This document shows, one piece after another, positions 26,891-35,701 of a DNA stretch of 46,207 bases (the stretch's first letter is position 1; each line of letters begins with the position of its first letter). The notes below the pieces were generated by a model. The model saw only the letters and a list, made by a program, of their open reading frames with translations, was not told the origin of the DNA and did no database searches. The DNA is from Alteromonas sp. BMJM2 (GTDB lineage Bacteria; Pseudomonadota; Gammaproteobacteria; Enterobacterales; Alteromonadaceae), in the NCBI RefSeq assembly GCF_027257845.1, contig NZ_JAPVOT010000024.1, positions 1 to 46,207 of the forward strand, in the 5' to 3' direction. Made by a program: the position numbers and the translations under genes.

Positions 26891-27850
26891 TTAGCCTCTA
26901 AAGTTATCCTGGTTCGCTAAAAACCAATCGAACGCTTGTTTAAGCCCTTGTTCCAGGTTGTAAGTATGCTTCCACCCTAAGGCATGCAGACGTGATACAT
27001 CCATAAGTTTACGGGGTGCACCATCGGGCTTGGTGGTATCCCACGTAATATCGCCTTTAAAGCCCGTTACCTTGGCTACCGTCTCTACTAACTCACGGAT
27101 CGTACAATCTTCTCCCGTACCCACGTTAATATGGCTTAGCATTGGCTGTGTATTGGCCTGATACGTTTTGTTGTCTAATTCCATTACGTGGACACTGGCC
27201 GCGGCCATGTCATCTACATGCAAAAACTCGCGCATAGGGTTACCGCTGCCCCAGGCTACCACTTCGCTGTCGCCGCGCTGTGCAGCTTCATGAAACCGGC
27301 GCAGCAATGCTGGAATCACATGGGAATTTTCAGGGTGAAAGTTGTCGTTAGGGCCATATAAATTAGTAGGCATTACCGAGCGGTAATCGCGGCCATACTG
27401 GCGGTTATAGCTTTCGCACAGCTTTATCCCTGCAATTTTAGCAATGGCATAGGGTTCGTTGGTTTCTTCAAGGGTGCCCGTTAACAGCGCCTTTTCTGTC
27501 ATAGGCTGCTCTGCTAATTTAGGATAAATACAGCTAGAACCCAAAAATAGTAGCTTTTGAACATCATTGGCGTGAGCCGCATGAATAATATTCGCTTCAA
27601 TCATCAGGTTTTCGTAAATAAACTCTGCGGGGTAAGTGTTGTTAGCGTGAATGCCCCCTACTTTTGCTGCGGCTAAATACACCTCATCAATGGTGTTTTC
27701 TGCAAAAAAATTAGCAACAGCCGCCTGACTGGTTAAATCTAACTCTTCGCGAGTTTGCGTGAGTATGGTGATTTTTTCACGATTTTTTAATTGCTTGACG
27801 ATGGCTGCGCCTACCATTCCGCGGTGGCCAGCTACAAATACTGTTTTCAT
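26891..27850 (-). CDS. fcl: GDP-L-fucose synthase
   Basis: The protein has 319 residues from the ATG at 27850. Upstream in-frame codons lack conservation. It is the epimerase-reductase converting GDP-4-keto-6-deoxymannose to GDP-L-fucose with NADPH. Motifs: [15 protein letters not shown] (cofactor), [15 protein letters not shown] and the catalytic [15 protein letters not shown]. It works with gmd encoded just upstream in the locus. GDP-mannose synthesis genes (manB, manC) are not in the window. The stop is followed by a strong terminator. Confidence 0.95.
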   Translation of the reverse strand: MKTVFVAGHRGMVGAAIVKQLKNREKITILTQTREELDLTSQAAVANFFAENTIDEVYLAAAKVGGIHANNTYPAEFIYENLMIEANIIHAAHANDVQKLLFLGSSCIYPKLAEQPMTEKALLTGTLEETNEPYAIAKIAGIKLCESYNRQYGRDYRSVMPTNLYGPNDNFHPENSHVIPALLRRFHEAAQRGDSEVVAWGSGNPMREFLHVDDMAAASVHVMELDNKTYQANTQPMLSHINVGTGEDCTIRELVETVAKVTGFKGDITWDTTKPDGAPRKLMDVSRLHALGWKHTYNLEQGLKQAFDWFLANQDNFRG

Positions 27851-27889
27851 AATTAAGTTCTCAATCAATTCATTTATAACTCTATCGGG

Positions 27890-28621
27890 CTATTTCCGCC
27901 CTTTTCTCGACGCCCAAGCAGGTAATTGACTTTTTAGAGTATTGAAATGCGGATAGGCTTGTACTTCGTAATGTGTAACTTCTGACCTACCCAGTTTTCT
28001 TAGGAGGCTAAAAATACTTGCATCATGCCTATGCTCTTTAAACAAAGGATGTTCGTCTAAACTTGAGGGAGAATCATCAGAAAAGTGATAATTATCTTCA
28101 ACCGCAATATCTTTCCACTTTTTGAGAAGCTCAAAATTTTCCTGTGTGTTCTGCATTAAAAAGAATCCCGCGGCAAGCTGAGTAGTCTTTAAAAGTGAAC
28201 TCTCGAAGTCTATTCCTAACCTAATTGCAAGATCACGCTTTGTCCAGAGATACTCTGTATGAGTATTGGAAAATGAAAGCATTTTTGAGTCGTGAGCTAG
28301 TGTAAGATCGATGTAATCTCTGAACCTGAGAGCCGCCATATGATTGAGCTCAAAACCTGCATCCATATAAACTATAATGTCTTCCGGAGAACTTTTTTGA
28401 GCTACTTGTAACACGACCTGAGGCTTCCAAATCCAGTATCCAAAGCCTTTACTATTGGTTGTCATAAAATCTCTGTGACTTTCGAGAAAATCAATTTCAA
28501 GATCGTTCAAGTGATAGACTGAGACTGTGTCGAAAAAGTTTGTATCTACAGCTTCTTTAGCGAACTCTTCTCCCCTGTCTTTAAAAGCTCCATCAGCAAA
28601 AGAGACTAAGTGTATATCCAT
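27890..28621 (-). CDS. Putative glycosyltransferase of a GT-A-like family
   Basis: The protein has 243 residues. The start is the ATG at 28621 because AAGG lies six bases before it, while the ATG at 28627 is too close to that site. The N-terminus MDIHLVSFADGAFKDRGEEF and the segment GYWIWKPQVVLQVAQKS, followed by DIIVYMDAGFEL (a likely metal-binding acidic motif), are typical of small GT-A-type proteins in LPS and capsule clusters. AAGFFLMQNTQENFELLKKW and a late HRHDASIFSLL resemble acceptor and metal-site regions. It lies between gmd and fcl, so a fucosyl or mannosyl role is possible. I cannot name the exact CAZy family. Confidence 0.65.
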   Translation of the reverse strand: MDIHLVSFADGAFKDRGEEFAKEAVDTNFFDTVSVYHLNDLEIDFLESHRDFMTTNSKGFGYWIWKPQVVLQVAQKSSPEDIIVYMDAGFELNHMAALRFRDYIDLTLAHDSKMLSFSNTHTEYLWTKRDLAIRLGIDFESSLLKTTQLAAGFFLMQNTQENFELLKKWKDIAVEDNYHFSDDSPSSLDEHPLFKEHRHDASIFSLLRKLGRSEVTHYEVQAYPHFNTLKSQLPAWASRKGRK

Positions 28622-28641
28622 TGCCATCCTTATAAAGTTGA

Positions 28642-28662
28642 AAGCCCTCTAAATGAGGGCTT
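28642..28662 (-). terminator. Weak terminator-like hairpin after gmd
   Basis: AAGCCCTC (28642-28649), loop TAAAT, GAGGGCTT (28655-28662) form a perfect 8-bp stem in the 46-bp gap between gmd and the next gene. The following minus-strand bases (TCAACTTTAT) are only moderately T-rich, so read-through is likely. Confidence 0.55.
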
Positions 28663-28667
28663 CATTA

Positions 28668-29783
28668 CTACTCTTTCGCAACAGAAACAGAATAACCGTG
28701 CTGCTTAAGCAGCGCATGCTGTTTAGCTTTACCAAGGTCGTAAGCCACCATCTCGGCACACATTTCTTCAACAGTAATTTCTGGTACCCAGCCTAACTTT
28801 TCTTTAGCTTTAGTTGGGTCGCCAAGCAGCGTTTCTACCTCTGCTGGGCGGAAGTAACGCGGATCTACTTCAACAATTACATCCCCAACATTTACACCTG
28901 GAGCTAATTCGCTATTAACTTCTGTAACGGTAGCTATTTCTTTTACGCCTTCGCCCGTGAATTCAACAGTAATACCGGCTTCTTTAGCCGACATGCGCAC
29001 AAACTCACGTACAGATATTTGCTTGCCTGTTGCGATTACAAAATCTTCTGGAGTGTCTTGCTGAAGCATCATCCACTGCATACGCACGTAGTCTTTCGCA
29101 TGGCCCCAATCGCGAAGTGCATCCATATTACCTAAGTACAGCTTACTTTCTAAGCCTTGAGCAATATTAGCAATACCGCGCGTAATTTTACGCGTTACGA
29201 AGGTTTCACCACGGCGTGGGGATTCGTGATTAAACAAAATGCCGTTGCACGCATAAATACCGTAAGACTCGCGGTAGTTAACAGCTATCCAATAGGCATA
29301 CATTTTTGCTACGGCATAAGGTGAGCGTGGGTGAAACGGCGTGGTTTCCTTTTGAGGAATTTCTTGCACTTCACCGTAAAGTTCAGATGTAGACGCTTGG
29401 TAGAACTTCGTTTTCTTTTCTAAACCTAAAAAGCGAATAGCTTCTAGTAAGCGAAGTGTACCCATGGCATCCACGTCTGCCGTATATTCTGGCGCTTCAA
29501 ACGACACAGCTACGTGCGATTGTGCTCCAAGGTTATACACCTCGTCTGGCTGCACTTCTTGCATTATGCGAATAAGGTTTGAAGAATCCGTTAAATCGCC
29601 ATAGTGTAGGATAAAGTTGGCATTTTCTACGTGCGGATCTTCATAAATATGGTCTACACGTTGTGTGTTAAACAAAGAAGCACGACGTTTAATACCGTGT
29701 ACTTCATATCCTTTTTCTAACAAAAACTCGGCTAAATAGGAGCCGTCCTGGCCGGTTACGCCGGTAATAAGTGCTTTTTTCAT
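28668..29783 (-). CDS. gmd: GDP-mannose 4,6-dehydratase
   Basis: The protein has 371 residues. It is an extended SDR enzyme that turns GDP-D-mannose into GDP-4-keto-6-deoxymannose, the precursor of GDP-L-fucose. Motifs: [18 protein letters not shown] at the N-terminus, [17 protein letters not shown], the catalytic [10 protein letters not shown], and the [19 protein letters not shown] segment that binds cofactor between protomers. Length is normal. It pairs with fcl downstream. This is the right-hand end of the G+C-normal part of the locus. The genes further right are visibly richer in A+T. Confidence 0.96.
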   Translation of the reverse strand: MKKALITGVTGQDGSYLAEFLLEKGYEVHGIKRRASLFNTQRVDHIYEDPHVENANFILHYGDLTDSSNLIRIMQEVQPDEVYNLGAQSHVAVSFEAPEYTADVDAMGTLRLLEAIRFLGLEKKTKFYQASTSELYGEVQEIPQKETTPFHPRSPYAVAKMYAYWIAVNYRESYGIYACNGILFNHESPRRGETFVTRKITRGIANIAQGLESKLYLGNMDALRDWGHAKDYVRMQWMMLQQDTPEDFVIATGKQISVREFVRMSAKEAGITVEFTGEGVKEIATVTEVNSELAPGVNVGDVIVEVDPRYFRPAEVETLLGDPTKAKEKLGWVPEITVEEMCAEMVAYDLGKAKQHALLKQHGYSVSVAKE

Positions 29784-29840
29784 TATTAACTCTTACTCAA
29801 ATATGATTGTGTATATTTTAAAAATCGGTCTTGTATATGA

Positions 29841-31025
29841 TCAGGTTAGGCTATCAAAAAATTTCTTATATTTCTCAAAAGATGCAGACTTTGTTTTTGC
29901 TATGTAGTAATTAGATACTTCGTTGCTAACTGACTTACCTGTTGCATTGACTTTTAGCTCATCTAAATTAGAAAATTGTAATTCATCTGGTGTTGGTAAA
30001 CAGGGAATGTCAGTTTTAAATCTCATTACGTTCATACCCATTACTATAGCTTCAAAAAGCAACGTCGAAGTATGCCCAATGATTAACCTACTGGAACCCA
30101 AATCTGACCCTTCAACCAATCCGGGAAACTTACAAAGATATTTACTTCGATCATTCTGTGGATGAAACCTAACTTTCACGTCAAAACCTTTCAGACGGCC
30201 GTAGTTTAGCGCTATGTCAATCATTTCAAAGTTTTGTTCATCAAAAATAGGTTGATCCAAAACAACTAAAACATAATTGCTTTCAAGTTCACTTGTTTCA
30301 TATGATTTAGCTATCGAAAGTTCAGGCTTTCCGCACAAAACCACCTGAGTTTCAGGGTGATAGTCTTTAATAAGCTTGCCTGTGCACTCTCCCCAAGCTA
30401 GAAAATATTGAGCACATTGCTGTTCATAGTTTACTATATTAACTGTATCGTAGTCTTTATATTCAACGTACAAACCATGTTGTAAAGTGACAGTTTTAAC
30501 GTCCCTGTTTCTAAAATACTGAACCAAGAGGTTGTCTACTGGTTGCATATCTGCAAAAACTACAAGGACTTTAAAGTTTATCGCCCTCAGATTGTCTAAA
30601 ACAATCAAATAAGAACATAGATTCAGATATAAACAAAGTTTCCTTATCGCGTTGTTCTCATTAATTAGGTGCATGAGATGCCGATTTTCATTCACGAAAC
30701 TAACTAAATCTAGATTAATACTGTTAGTCTCTTTATGGTAATCTTCAACTACAATAACTTCGCCTGATATTTGCTGTATCACTTGGTTAAAAAAATACCG
30801 ATAGTCATCTCTGACCAATCCTCTAAAACACAAATATTCACAACTTTTATTATTTTGTATACCGTTAAAAGTAAAATCAGATCTCACTAAATTACGATAC
30901 GCCATATCTAATCTTTCACGCAGACCTTTTTCACTTTTCACTCTTTTGAGATAATACGCATCAGCACTTAGGCACTGTTGTAAATTTATACCTTTGAAAT
31001 CCTCGGCAGTAAATATTGAATACAT
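29841..31025 (-). CDS. Putative GT-B glycosyltransferase, polysialyltransferase/capsule-synthase-like
   Basis: The protein has 394 residues. The C-terminal half has features of the GT-B enzymes that include bacterial sialyl-, Kdo- and glycerophosphate-transferases: TLQHGLYVEYKDYDTVN in the middle, then FDVKVRFHPQNDRSKY and LIIGHTSTLLFEAIVMGMNV (about 315-345). The N-terminal half shows strand-helix alternation without a known motif. The start overlaps the stop of the tandem-domain glycosyltransferase by one base. Because a CMP-sugar synthetase lies two genes upstream, transfer of an ulosonic acid is my preferred guess. The sequence alone does not prove the donor. Markedly A+T-rich (17 of 60 bases are G or C in 30241-30300). 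Confidence 0.6.
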   Translation of the reverse strand: MYSIFTAEDFKGINLQQCLSADAYYLKRVKSEKGLRERLDMAYRNLVRSDFTFNGIQNNKSCEYLCFRGLVRDDYRYFFNQVIQQISGEVIVVEDYHKETNSINLDLVSFVNENRHLMHLINENNAIRKLCLYLNLCSYLIVLDNLRAINFKVLVVFADMQPVDNLLVQYFRNRDVKTVTLQHGLYVEYKDYDTVNIVNYEQQCAQYFLAWGECTGKLIKDYHPETQVVLCGKPELSIAKSYETSELESNYVLVVLDQPIFDEQNFEMIDIALNYGRLKGFDVKVRFHPQNDRSKYLCKFPGLVEGSDLGSSRLIIGHTSTLLFEAIVMGMNVMRFKTDIPCLPTPDELQFSNLDELKVNATGKSVSNEVSNYYIAKTKSASFEKYKKFFDSLT

Positions 31026-32692
31026 TACAGGTCTCTTGTTAAGTCGCCAAAATTATTTATAAAACTTTTGATATAAACGCTATTTTGCGATTTAAAGCCT
31101 TTGGGAGCATTGTCTAGTTGAATTTTTATAACTTCTAAATAAGGTCTTATGCCGGATTCACTCCTTCCTCCTGCTTCAAAATTACTGATAGTTAAGTCAA
31201 TTTTTTTGAATTTTATATTCGATAAGTACATTTTTACGACTTGATGGTAATCAGCTGCGTATTTATAAGCCAATTCAAACTTAAACTTTCTGAGTACCGA
31301 CGACTTTACAAATACAGACTGATGACAGTAAGGCATTCGCTCGAAAACTGTAGACATTTCTTTTGCTTTTTGGTGCGATATTGTTCCATCAGCTGCTAAG
31401 TAATTGCGATCACCATATATTACATCATTTGAAATATCTGATTCTTCGAACGCTTTCCCAACTACATCAGGAGTTGTAAAGCAATCTCCGGCGTTCATGA
31501 AAATTACATAATCTCCCGAGCTCCTATCAATTGCTTTGTTCATAGCGTCATAGATCCCATCGTCATTTTCACTCACTAGCACATCTATTTTACAGCTGTT
31601 TGCTTGTAAAAAATCTATCGTACCGTCTGAAGAGTTACCGTCTATTACGATGTATTCAATATTCACATAATCAAGAGTTGAAACGCTTTCGAATGTTCTT
31701 TTCATTCCATTTAAGTCATTATAAACGACTGTTACTATTGAAATCTTCGGAGTAAAGGTTTTTTCCTTTGCAAATTTTATCGACTCGTCACGCTGGGGAG
31801 TAGTAGACAACGCTAACCTTGAGAGGGGCCTAAGCACCCTTCCAAGAAAGCGATGAAAGGTGTCATTGGATTTATTAAGTTTTATTCTTAGGTTCCCTTT
31901 AGAATCATTAAAAAATGTTCCCCCAAAAGAACCTTGCCCATCAATGTAATCAGTAATAACTCTGTTTAGTTCGGCTTCCAAGTGGTTACCAATAAAACCC
32001 TTAAAAAAGTCACTCTCCGTCCATAACGACTTATCTTTCTGAAAATCAATGGAAATTTTCATAGCTTCGGTCATACCACGGACATGCAGAACTCGGCTTC
32101 TACCTCCACATTGAAATTTACATATGGGAATGCTTACATACCTAAGTGACGCACCTGAATGAATTGCTTGTACGATATATTCATAATCAGCTGCTAGGCT
32201 ATAATGCGTGTTGTATGGGCGTTTTTTTAATCTTGACGTTCGATTAAATAGTGCTTGGTGAAATACTACCTCTGTTTTTAGATAGTCGTCTAACTTGCCA
32301 GCATTTTGGAGTGCCTCTGAGCCATTTGTCTCAACTCTGATTCTATCTCCGTAGAGAAAGTCTACCTCACTGGAAGCATGACTCATTACTTTCGCTAATA
32401 TATCATTAGCGTAGAATACGTCTGCCGCATTCATAAAAATAATCCATTCACCAGTAGCCAACTCTATGCCTTTATTCATAGCATAGTAAATTCCATTATC
32501 CGGCTCGCTTAACCATTTTACATTTTCGGGTAATGTTTTCAGAAACTCTACCGTTGAATCAGTGGAGCCGCCGTCGACTATTATGTATTCTAAATTTTTA
32601 TAGGTTAGATTCTTTACACTATCGTATGTTTTTTTTAGATCCGAAAGTGCATTAAAGCAAACTGTCACCACCGTAACCTTAGGAAGCATCAT
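31025..32692 (-). CDS. Tandem two-domain family 2 glycosyltransferase
   Basis: The protein has 555 residues and contains two clearly related GT-A family 2 domains. Domain 1 (about 1-230) starts VTVVTVCFNALSDLKKTYDS and has IIFMNAADVF. Domain 2 (about 315-550) starts ISIVTVVYNDLNGMKRTFES and has VIFMNAGDCF. Paired landmarks recur in order in both: YGDR, FHQALF versus CHQSVF, YSLAADYEY versus YKYAADYHQ, and CGGRS versus AGGRSES. An internal duplication is therefore certain. Two active domains could add two linkages, or alternate to polymerise a disaccharide. Both keep a metal-binding-like Asp. It starts directly after the KdsB-like gene stop, with GGGGG as ribosome binding site. Confidence 0.85.
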   Translation of the reverse strand: MMLPKVTVVTVCFNALSDLKKTYDSVKNLTYKNLEYIIVDGGSTDSTVEFLKTLPENVKWLSEPDNGIYYAMNKGIELATGEWIIFMNAADVFYANDILAKVMSHASSEVDFLYGDRIRVETNGSEALQNAGKLDDYLKTEVVFHQALFNRTSRLKKRPYNTHYSLAADYEYIVQAIHSGASLRYVSIPICKFQCGGRSRVLHVRGMTEAMKISIDFQKDKSLWTESDFFKGFIGNHLEAELNRVITDYIDGQGSFGGTFFNDSKGNLRIKLNKSNDTFHRFLGRVLRPLSRLALSTTPQRDESIKFAKEKTFTPKISIVTVVYNDLNGMKRTFESVSTLDYVNIEYIVIDGNSSDGTIDFLQANSCKIDVLVSENDDGIYDAMNKAIDRSSGDYVIFMNAGDCFTTPDVVGKAFEESDISNDVIYGDRNYLAADGTISHQKAKEMSTVFERMPYCHQSVFVKSSVLRKFKFELAYKYAADYHQVVKMYLSNIKFKKIDLTISNFEAGGRSESGIRPYLEVIKIQLDNAPKGFKSQNSVYIKSFINNFGDLTRDL

Positions 32693-33439
32693 TTAATCAG
32701 CCCCCTTATTTTCTTCTATTTTTTTTGTCACAGCAACAACATCCGCAGGGACGTCTACTGCCAAAGAACCGTCAGAAACTCTCACCATATCAATATGATA
32801 GCCAGCCTCTAAGAATCTCAAAATTTCAATATCTTCTATATTCTCCAAAGGCGTTTTCTCTTTATGAGAAGAGAAAAAATTGAGTTGCTCTCTTGAGAAT
32901 GCATAAATACACACTTGTTTGTATCCAAAACTAAATTGACCGCCTTTAGTTAATGGAATAGGCGCTCGGCTCATATACAAAAGTTGTTCCGTCAACGAGC
33001 AAACAACTTTAGGAACATTTAGAGACTTATGCTCGTTCTCACTCTCTATTGAGCAATATGCGTTCGTCACATTTCCTGTTCTTAAATGTTTTTCAATGAC
33101 TTTAAGGATATTGGTCGGCTCTATTAAAGGTTCATCACCTTGCACATTCACTATGAAATCACAATCGAGTTGCTTGTTGGCTTCAGCTAACCTATCAGTC
33201 CCAGTCAAACAACTATCACTCGTTAAGAGGACTTGCCCCCCAAAAGCTCTGACTTCCGACTCGATTCTTAAATCATCCGTTGCCACGTATACTTTTTCTA
33301 CCCCTACAGCTGAACAACATCGTTCCCATACGTGTTGCACCATTGTTTGACCGCAAATATCAACAAGCGGCTTACCGGGAAATCGTGTCGATTTGTATCT
33401 CGCTGGAATAACAACTGCAAAATTGTGTGACGTTTTCAT
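32693..33439 (-). CDS. CMP-ulosonate cytidylyltransferase, KdsB-like
   Basis: The protein has 248 residues. Strong KdsB features: VVIPARYKSTRFPGKPLVDI (nucleotide loop), NVQGDEPLIEPTNI, LLYMSRAPIPL and the ENIEDIEILRFLE region. KdsB activates Kdo with CTP to give CMP-Kdo for lipid A-core. Placement inside a capsule-type locus, next to an aldolase and a HAD phosphatase and in an A+T-rich block, suggests a paralogue that activates a locus-specific ulosonic acid or supplies CMP-Kdo to a Kdo-containing glycan. It abuts the HAD gene upstream and the tandem glycosyltransferase downstream. Substrate specificity is inference, family membership is firm. Confidence 0.85.
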   Translation of the reverse strand: MKTSHNFAVVIPARYKSTRFPGKPLVDICGQTMVQHVWERCCSAVGVEKVYVATDDLRIESEVRAFGGQVLLTSDSCLTGTDRLAEANKQLDCDFIVNVQGDEPLIEPTNILKVIEKHLRTGNVTNAYCSIESENEHKSLNVPKVVCSLTEQLLYMSRAPIPLTKGGQFSFGYKQVCIYAFSREQLNFFSSHKEKTPLENIEDIEILRFLEAGYHIDMVRVSDGSLAVDVPADVVAVTKKIEENKGAD

Positions 33440-34101
33440 TATTTATCTACAACCTCTTGAAAAGACGATAGTATTTTATAATCAAACTGTTTACAAAGCT
33501 TTCTCATGATCGAATCTACATTCGAGTAAGGGCTGTAATAGATAAAATCGATATGATTAGTCCTAGCAGCCTCTAAATCAGAATGTGAATCGCCTATCAG
33601 AATACAGCCTTCGTTGCCAGATTTTGAAATAATATCTGCAACTAAATCCACCTTTTTTGTTGGTGAGCCGAAAACGCCGTCAAAATAATGATTTAATCCT
33701 CTTTCCTTTATAACCTGCCTGAGCTCTTCTTGCTCAGACCCGCTAGCAATAAATTTTACAGCTTTGTTTTTAGCTAAAAACTCTAATAGAAACGGAGCAA
33801 TCTTTGCTACCGTATAAAGATGGCGGCATTCTACAGAATATGCATTCAATATTTTTTCTCGAAAGTAATCCTTTTGCTCATCTTTTATAGCTAGGTATTT
33901 TTCAAGAAATACATCCACATGAAAATATCTAGATTTACCGAAATTTTTTGAGAAAAAATTTAAACATGATTCTATCTGGCTGCTAGAAAAGTTGAGCGAA
34001 CGCAAAACAGTACCCATTGCATCTACTTTTAGATTATTAGAATCAAATATCACGCCGTCACAATCAAAAATAATTGTGACGCTACTATTTAATGGGTGCA
34101 T
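33439..34101 (-). CDS. HAD-superfamily phosphatase (haloacid dehalogenase type)
   Basis: The protein has 220 residues from the ATG at 34101, which starts just before the conserved strand. The longer reading from 34167 only overlaps the aldolase gene further. Motif I is IIFDCDGVIFDS with the nucleophile Asp, motif II is FIASGS, motif III is the Lys in SPTKKVDL, and motif IV is LIGDSHSDLEAA. A helical cap lies between motifs I and II. It overlaps the aldolase gene by 17 bases. It probably removes a phosphate from a sugar-acid intermediate, as KdsC does in Kdo synthesis. It is not KdsC-like by sequence layout, having a C1 cap like phosphoglycolate phosphatases. Confidence 0.8.
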   Translation of the reverse strand: MHPLNSSVTIIFDCDGVIFDSNNLKVDAMGTVLRSLNFSSSQIESCLNFFSKNFGKSRYFHVDVFLEKYLAIKDEQKDYFREKILNAYSVECRHLYTVAKIAPFLLEFLAKNKAVKFIASGSEQEELRQVIKERGLNHYFDGVFGSPTKKVDLVADIISKSGNEGCILIGDSHSDLEAARTNHIDFIYYSPYSNVDSIMRKLCKQFDYKILSSFQEVVDK

Positions 34102-35701
34102 AGACCGAACCTTCTGGAACTGAGTAAGAGGTTGGAGTAAGCGATAATATTTGCGGCACGCCCTCAAACTTCTGAACTCTTGCTAATAGATCGATCATTT
34201 CCAACTGGCGCGGGTCGGTTGAGGCATAACCATCAAATCCTGCAAGTAAGATTGTATTAGGCTTCATGACTGTCGCTATGGCAAGGGTGTACCCGGCTGT
34301 AATATCAAATGGAATAGTGCATTTATTATCGAACACTTCGTATGTCTGTGCCAACTCAATCAATCCGTAGTCAAAAAGCATTACATCTTCACCAAAAACA
34401 GCTAACTCATCATCAGTGAAGCGATGCTTAGGTAGAATTACGGGCTTTCCAATTTCAGAGTAATTACTGTGCTCAGACAAAAATTTAGGGTTATGTGTAA
34501 TGCAATAATAATCAATATAGTCTTTATTAAGAGGTAGCATATTTATAGCTAAAACTATTGGATTATTTGATTCAATAAAGGCTTCAATCTCGTGTGAATA
34601 TCTTTGAAAGCTAGGCCCGTTAGCGAGAATTAATATGTCTCTATTGACCGCTTTCCCAACTAAAGCATTACTGCCTGAAACTTCTTTTTTTGAAGAATCA
34701 AATGTCAAGGCAGCTTTCAGTACCTCACCTTTGTAACTTGATGTATTCTCTAGCTTACTTAAATATTCTATCGCGCCTACGACTTCATCAGTTCCATAAT
34801 GCGTGTCACTTAATAGATTTTGTATATAAGTCGGGTGTATGTCATGCTGAGCACCCAAGAAATAGAGCAGGTTTGTGCCCCAGCCATAGCTACGCTGCAT
34901 GGGCTCGAAATGACGTATTGCCAAATCATAAACGGGTGTTGGCCTATACTTTGTCGAAGATTTTGATACGGAAGCTAACAAGCATTCAGTCTGCGCGTTC
35001 CCGGCTCCTCTTCCCATTCCAGTTACTGTTACATCCAGCCATTCAACACCTTCCGAGTTTGCAATGAGAGCGTTATCTAATGCCTTACCCATATTATTGT
35101 GAGTATGAATACCAAGTGCGCCCGACCAACCCTGCTTAAGCGCTGCAGTAATTCTTTTTACTTCTTCCGCTCCCATATTCCCAAGTGAGTCAGCAAAGTA
35201 TAGAACGTCCAAGCATTCCCAATCAGTTGCTAAAGCAGCTTTCTCTGATATTACGCTCGAAGGTTTTCCGCCGGCCTGCATTAAATTGTATCCAACAGTA
35301 TAACCTTTTGCTTTTAACGCCTTAATAACTGGGCCTGATTGTTCCACCTCATGGAAATGCGCAGCAACTCTCACTAAACCAATTTTACTTTCGGTTGCAT
35401 TTACGAATAACGAATCAATCGCCTCTTGAACTGTGACTTTTGCATTTAGTATAGTTTTCGCGTCAACCATAACACCATATGTTGGGCCATCAGGCAGATC
35501 TAGCCTGTTTAGAAATGATTCGGTTGTATATGCAAAAGCACCAACAAACCCAGACATTGGAAAATTACGTAAACCCAACTCGACGTAATCCACCCCTGCT
35601 CTACTCATGGCATTAAGATAACTGTTGACCACCTCAACATCGAAATCCCATTTGTTATAATAACCACCATCACGTAAGGTGCAGTCTAATATTTTGGTCA
35701 T
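34085..35701 (-). CDS. DRE-TIM (HMGL-like) pyruvate aldolase/synthase domain fused to a DUF115/MptE-like domain
   Basis: The protein has 538 residues. The ATG at 35701 overlaps the upstream stop as ATGA. An in-frame start at 35734 would overlap further. The N-terminal about 300 residues form a DRE-TIM metallolyase barrel: ILDCTLRDGGYYNKWDF (metal and catalytic residues), VDYVELGLRN, and GIHTHNNMGKALDNALIA with the HxH metal ligands, then GMGRGAGNAQTE. Relatives are 4-hydroxy-2-oxovalerate aldolase and isopropylmalate-type synthases. The C-terminal about 200 residues start ILILANGPSFQRYSHEIE, the nGPS motif of the MptE/DUF115 fold seen in motility-accessory glycosylation proteins. The barrel could condense pyruvate with an aldose to give a 3-deoxy-ulosonic acid. 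The role of the fused domain is unknown. Confidence 0.75.
   Translation of the reverse strand: MTKILDCTLRDGGYYNKWDFDVEVVNSYLNAMSRAGVDYVELGLRNFPMSGFVGAFAYTTESFLNRLDLPDGPTYGVMVDAKTILNAKVTVQEAIDSLFVNATESKIGLVRVAAHFHEVEQSGPVIKALKAKGYTVGYNLMQAGGKPSSVISEKAALATDWECLDVLYFADSLGNMGAEEVKRITAALKQGWSGALGIHTHNNMGKALDNALIANSEGVEWLDVTVTGMGRGAGNAQTECLLASVSKSSTKYRPTPVYDLAIRHFEPMQRSYGWGTNLLYFLGAQHDIHPTYIQNLLSDTHYGTDEVVGAIEYLSKLENTSSYKGEVLKAALTFDSSKKEVSGSNALVGKAVNRDILILANGPSFQRYSHEIEAFIESNNPIVLAINMLPLNKDYIDYYCITHNPKFLSEHSNYSEIGKPVILPKHRFTDDELAVFGEDVMLFDYGLIELAQTYEVFDNKCTIPFDITAGYTLAIATVMKPNTILLAGFDGYASTDPRQLEMIDLLARVQKFEGVPQILSLTPTSYSVPEGSVYAPIK

Noticed and set aside
32693..33439. Housekeeping kdsB for lipid A-core Kdo
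   Set aside because: The A+T-rich context and tight coupling to an aldolase and a HAD phosphatase within an accessory locus point to a paralogue with a locus-specific substrate, though CMP-Kdo remains possible.
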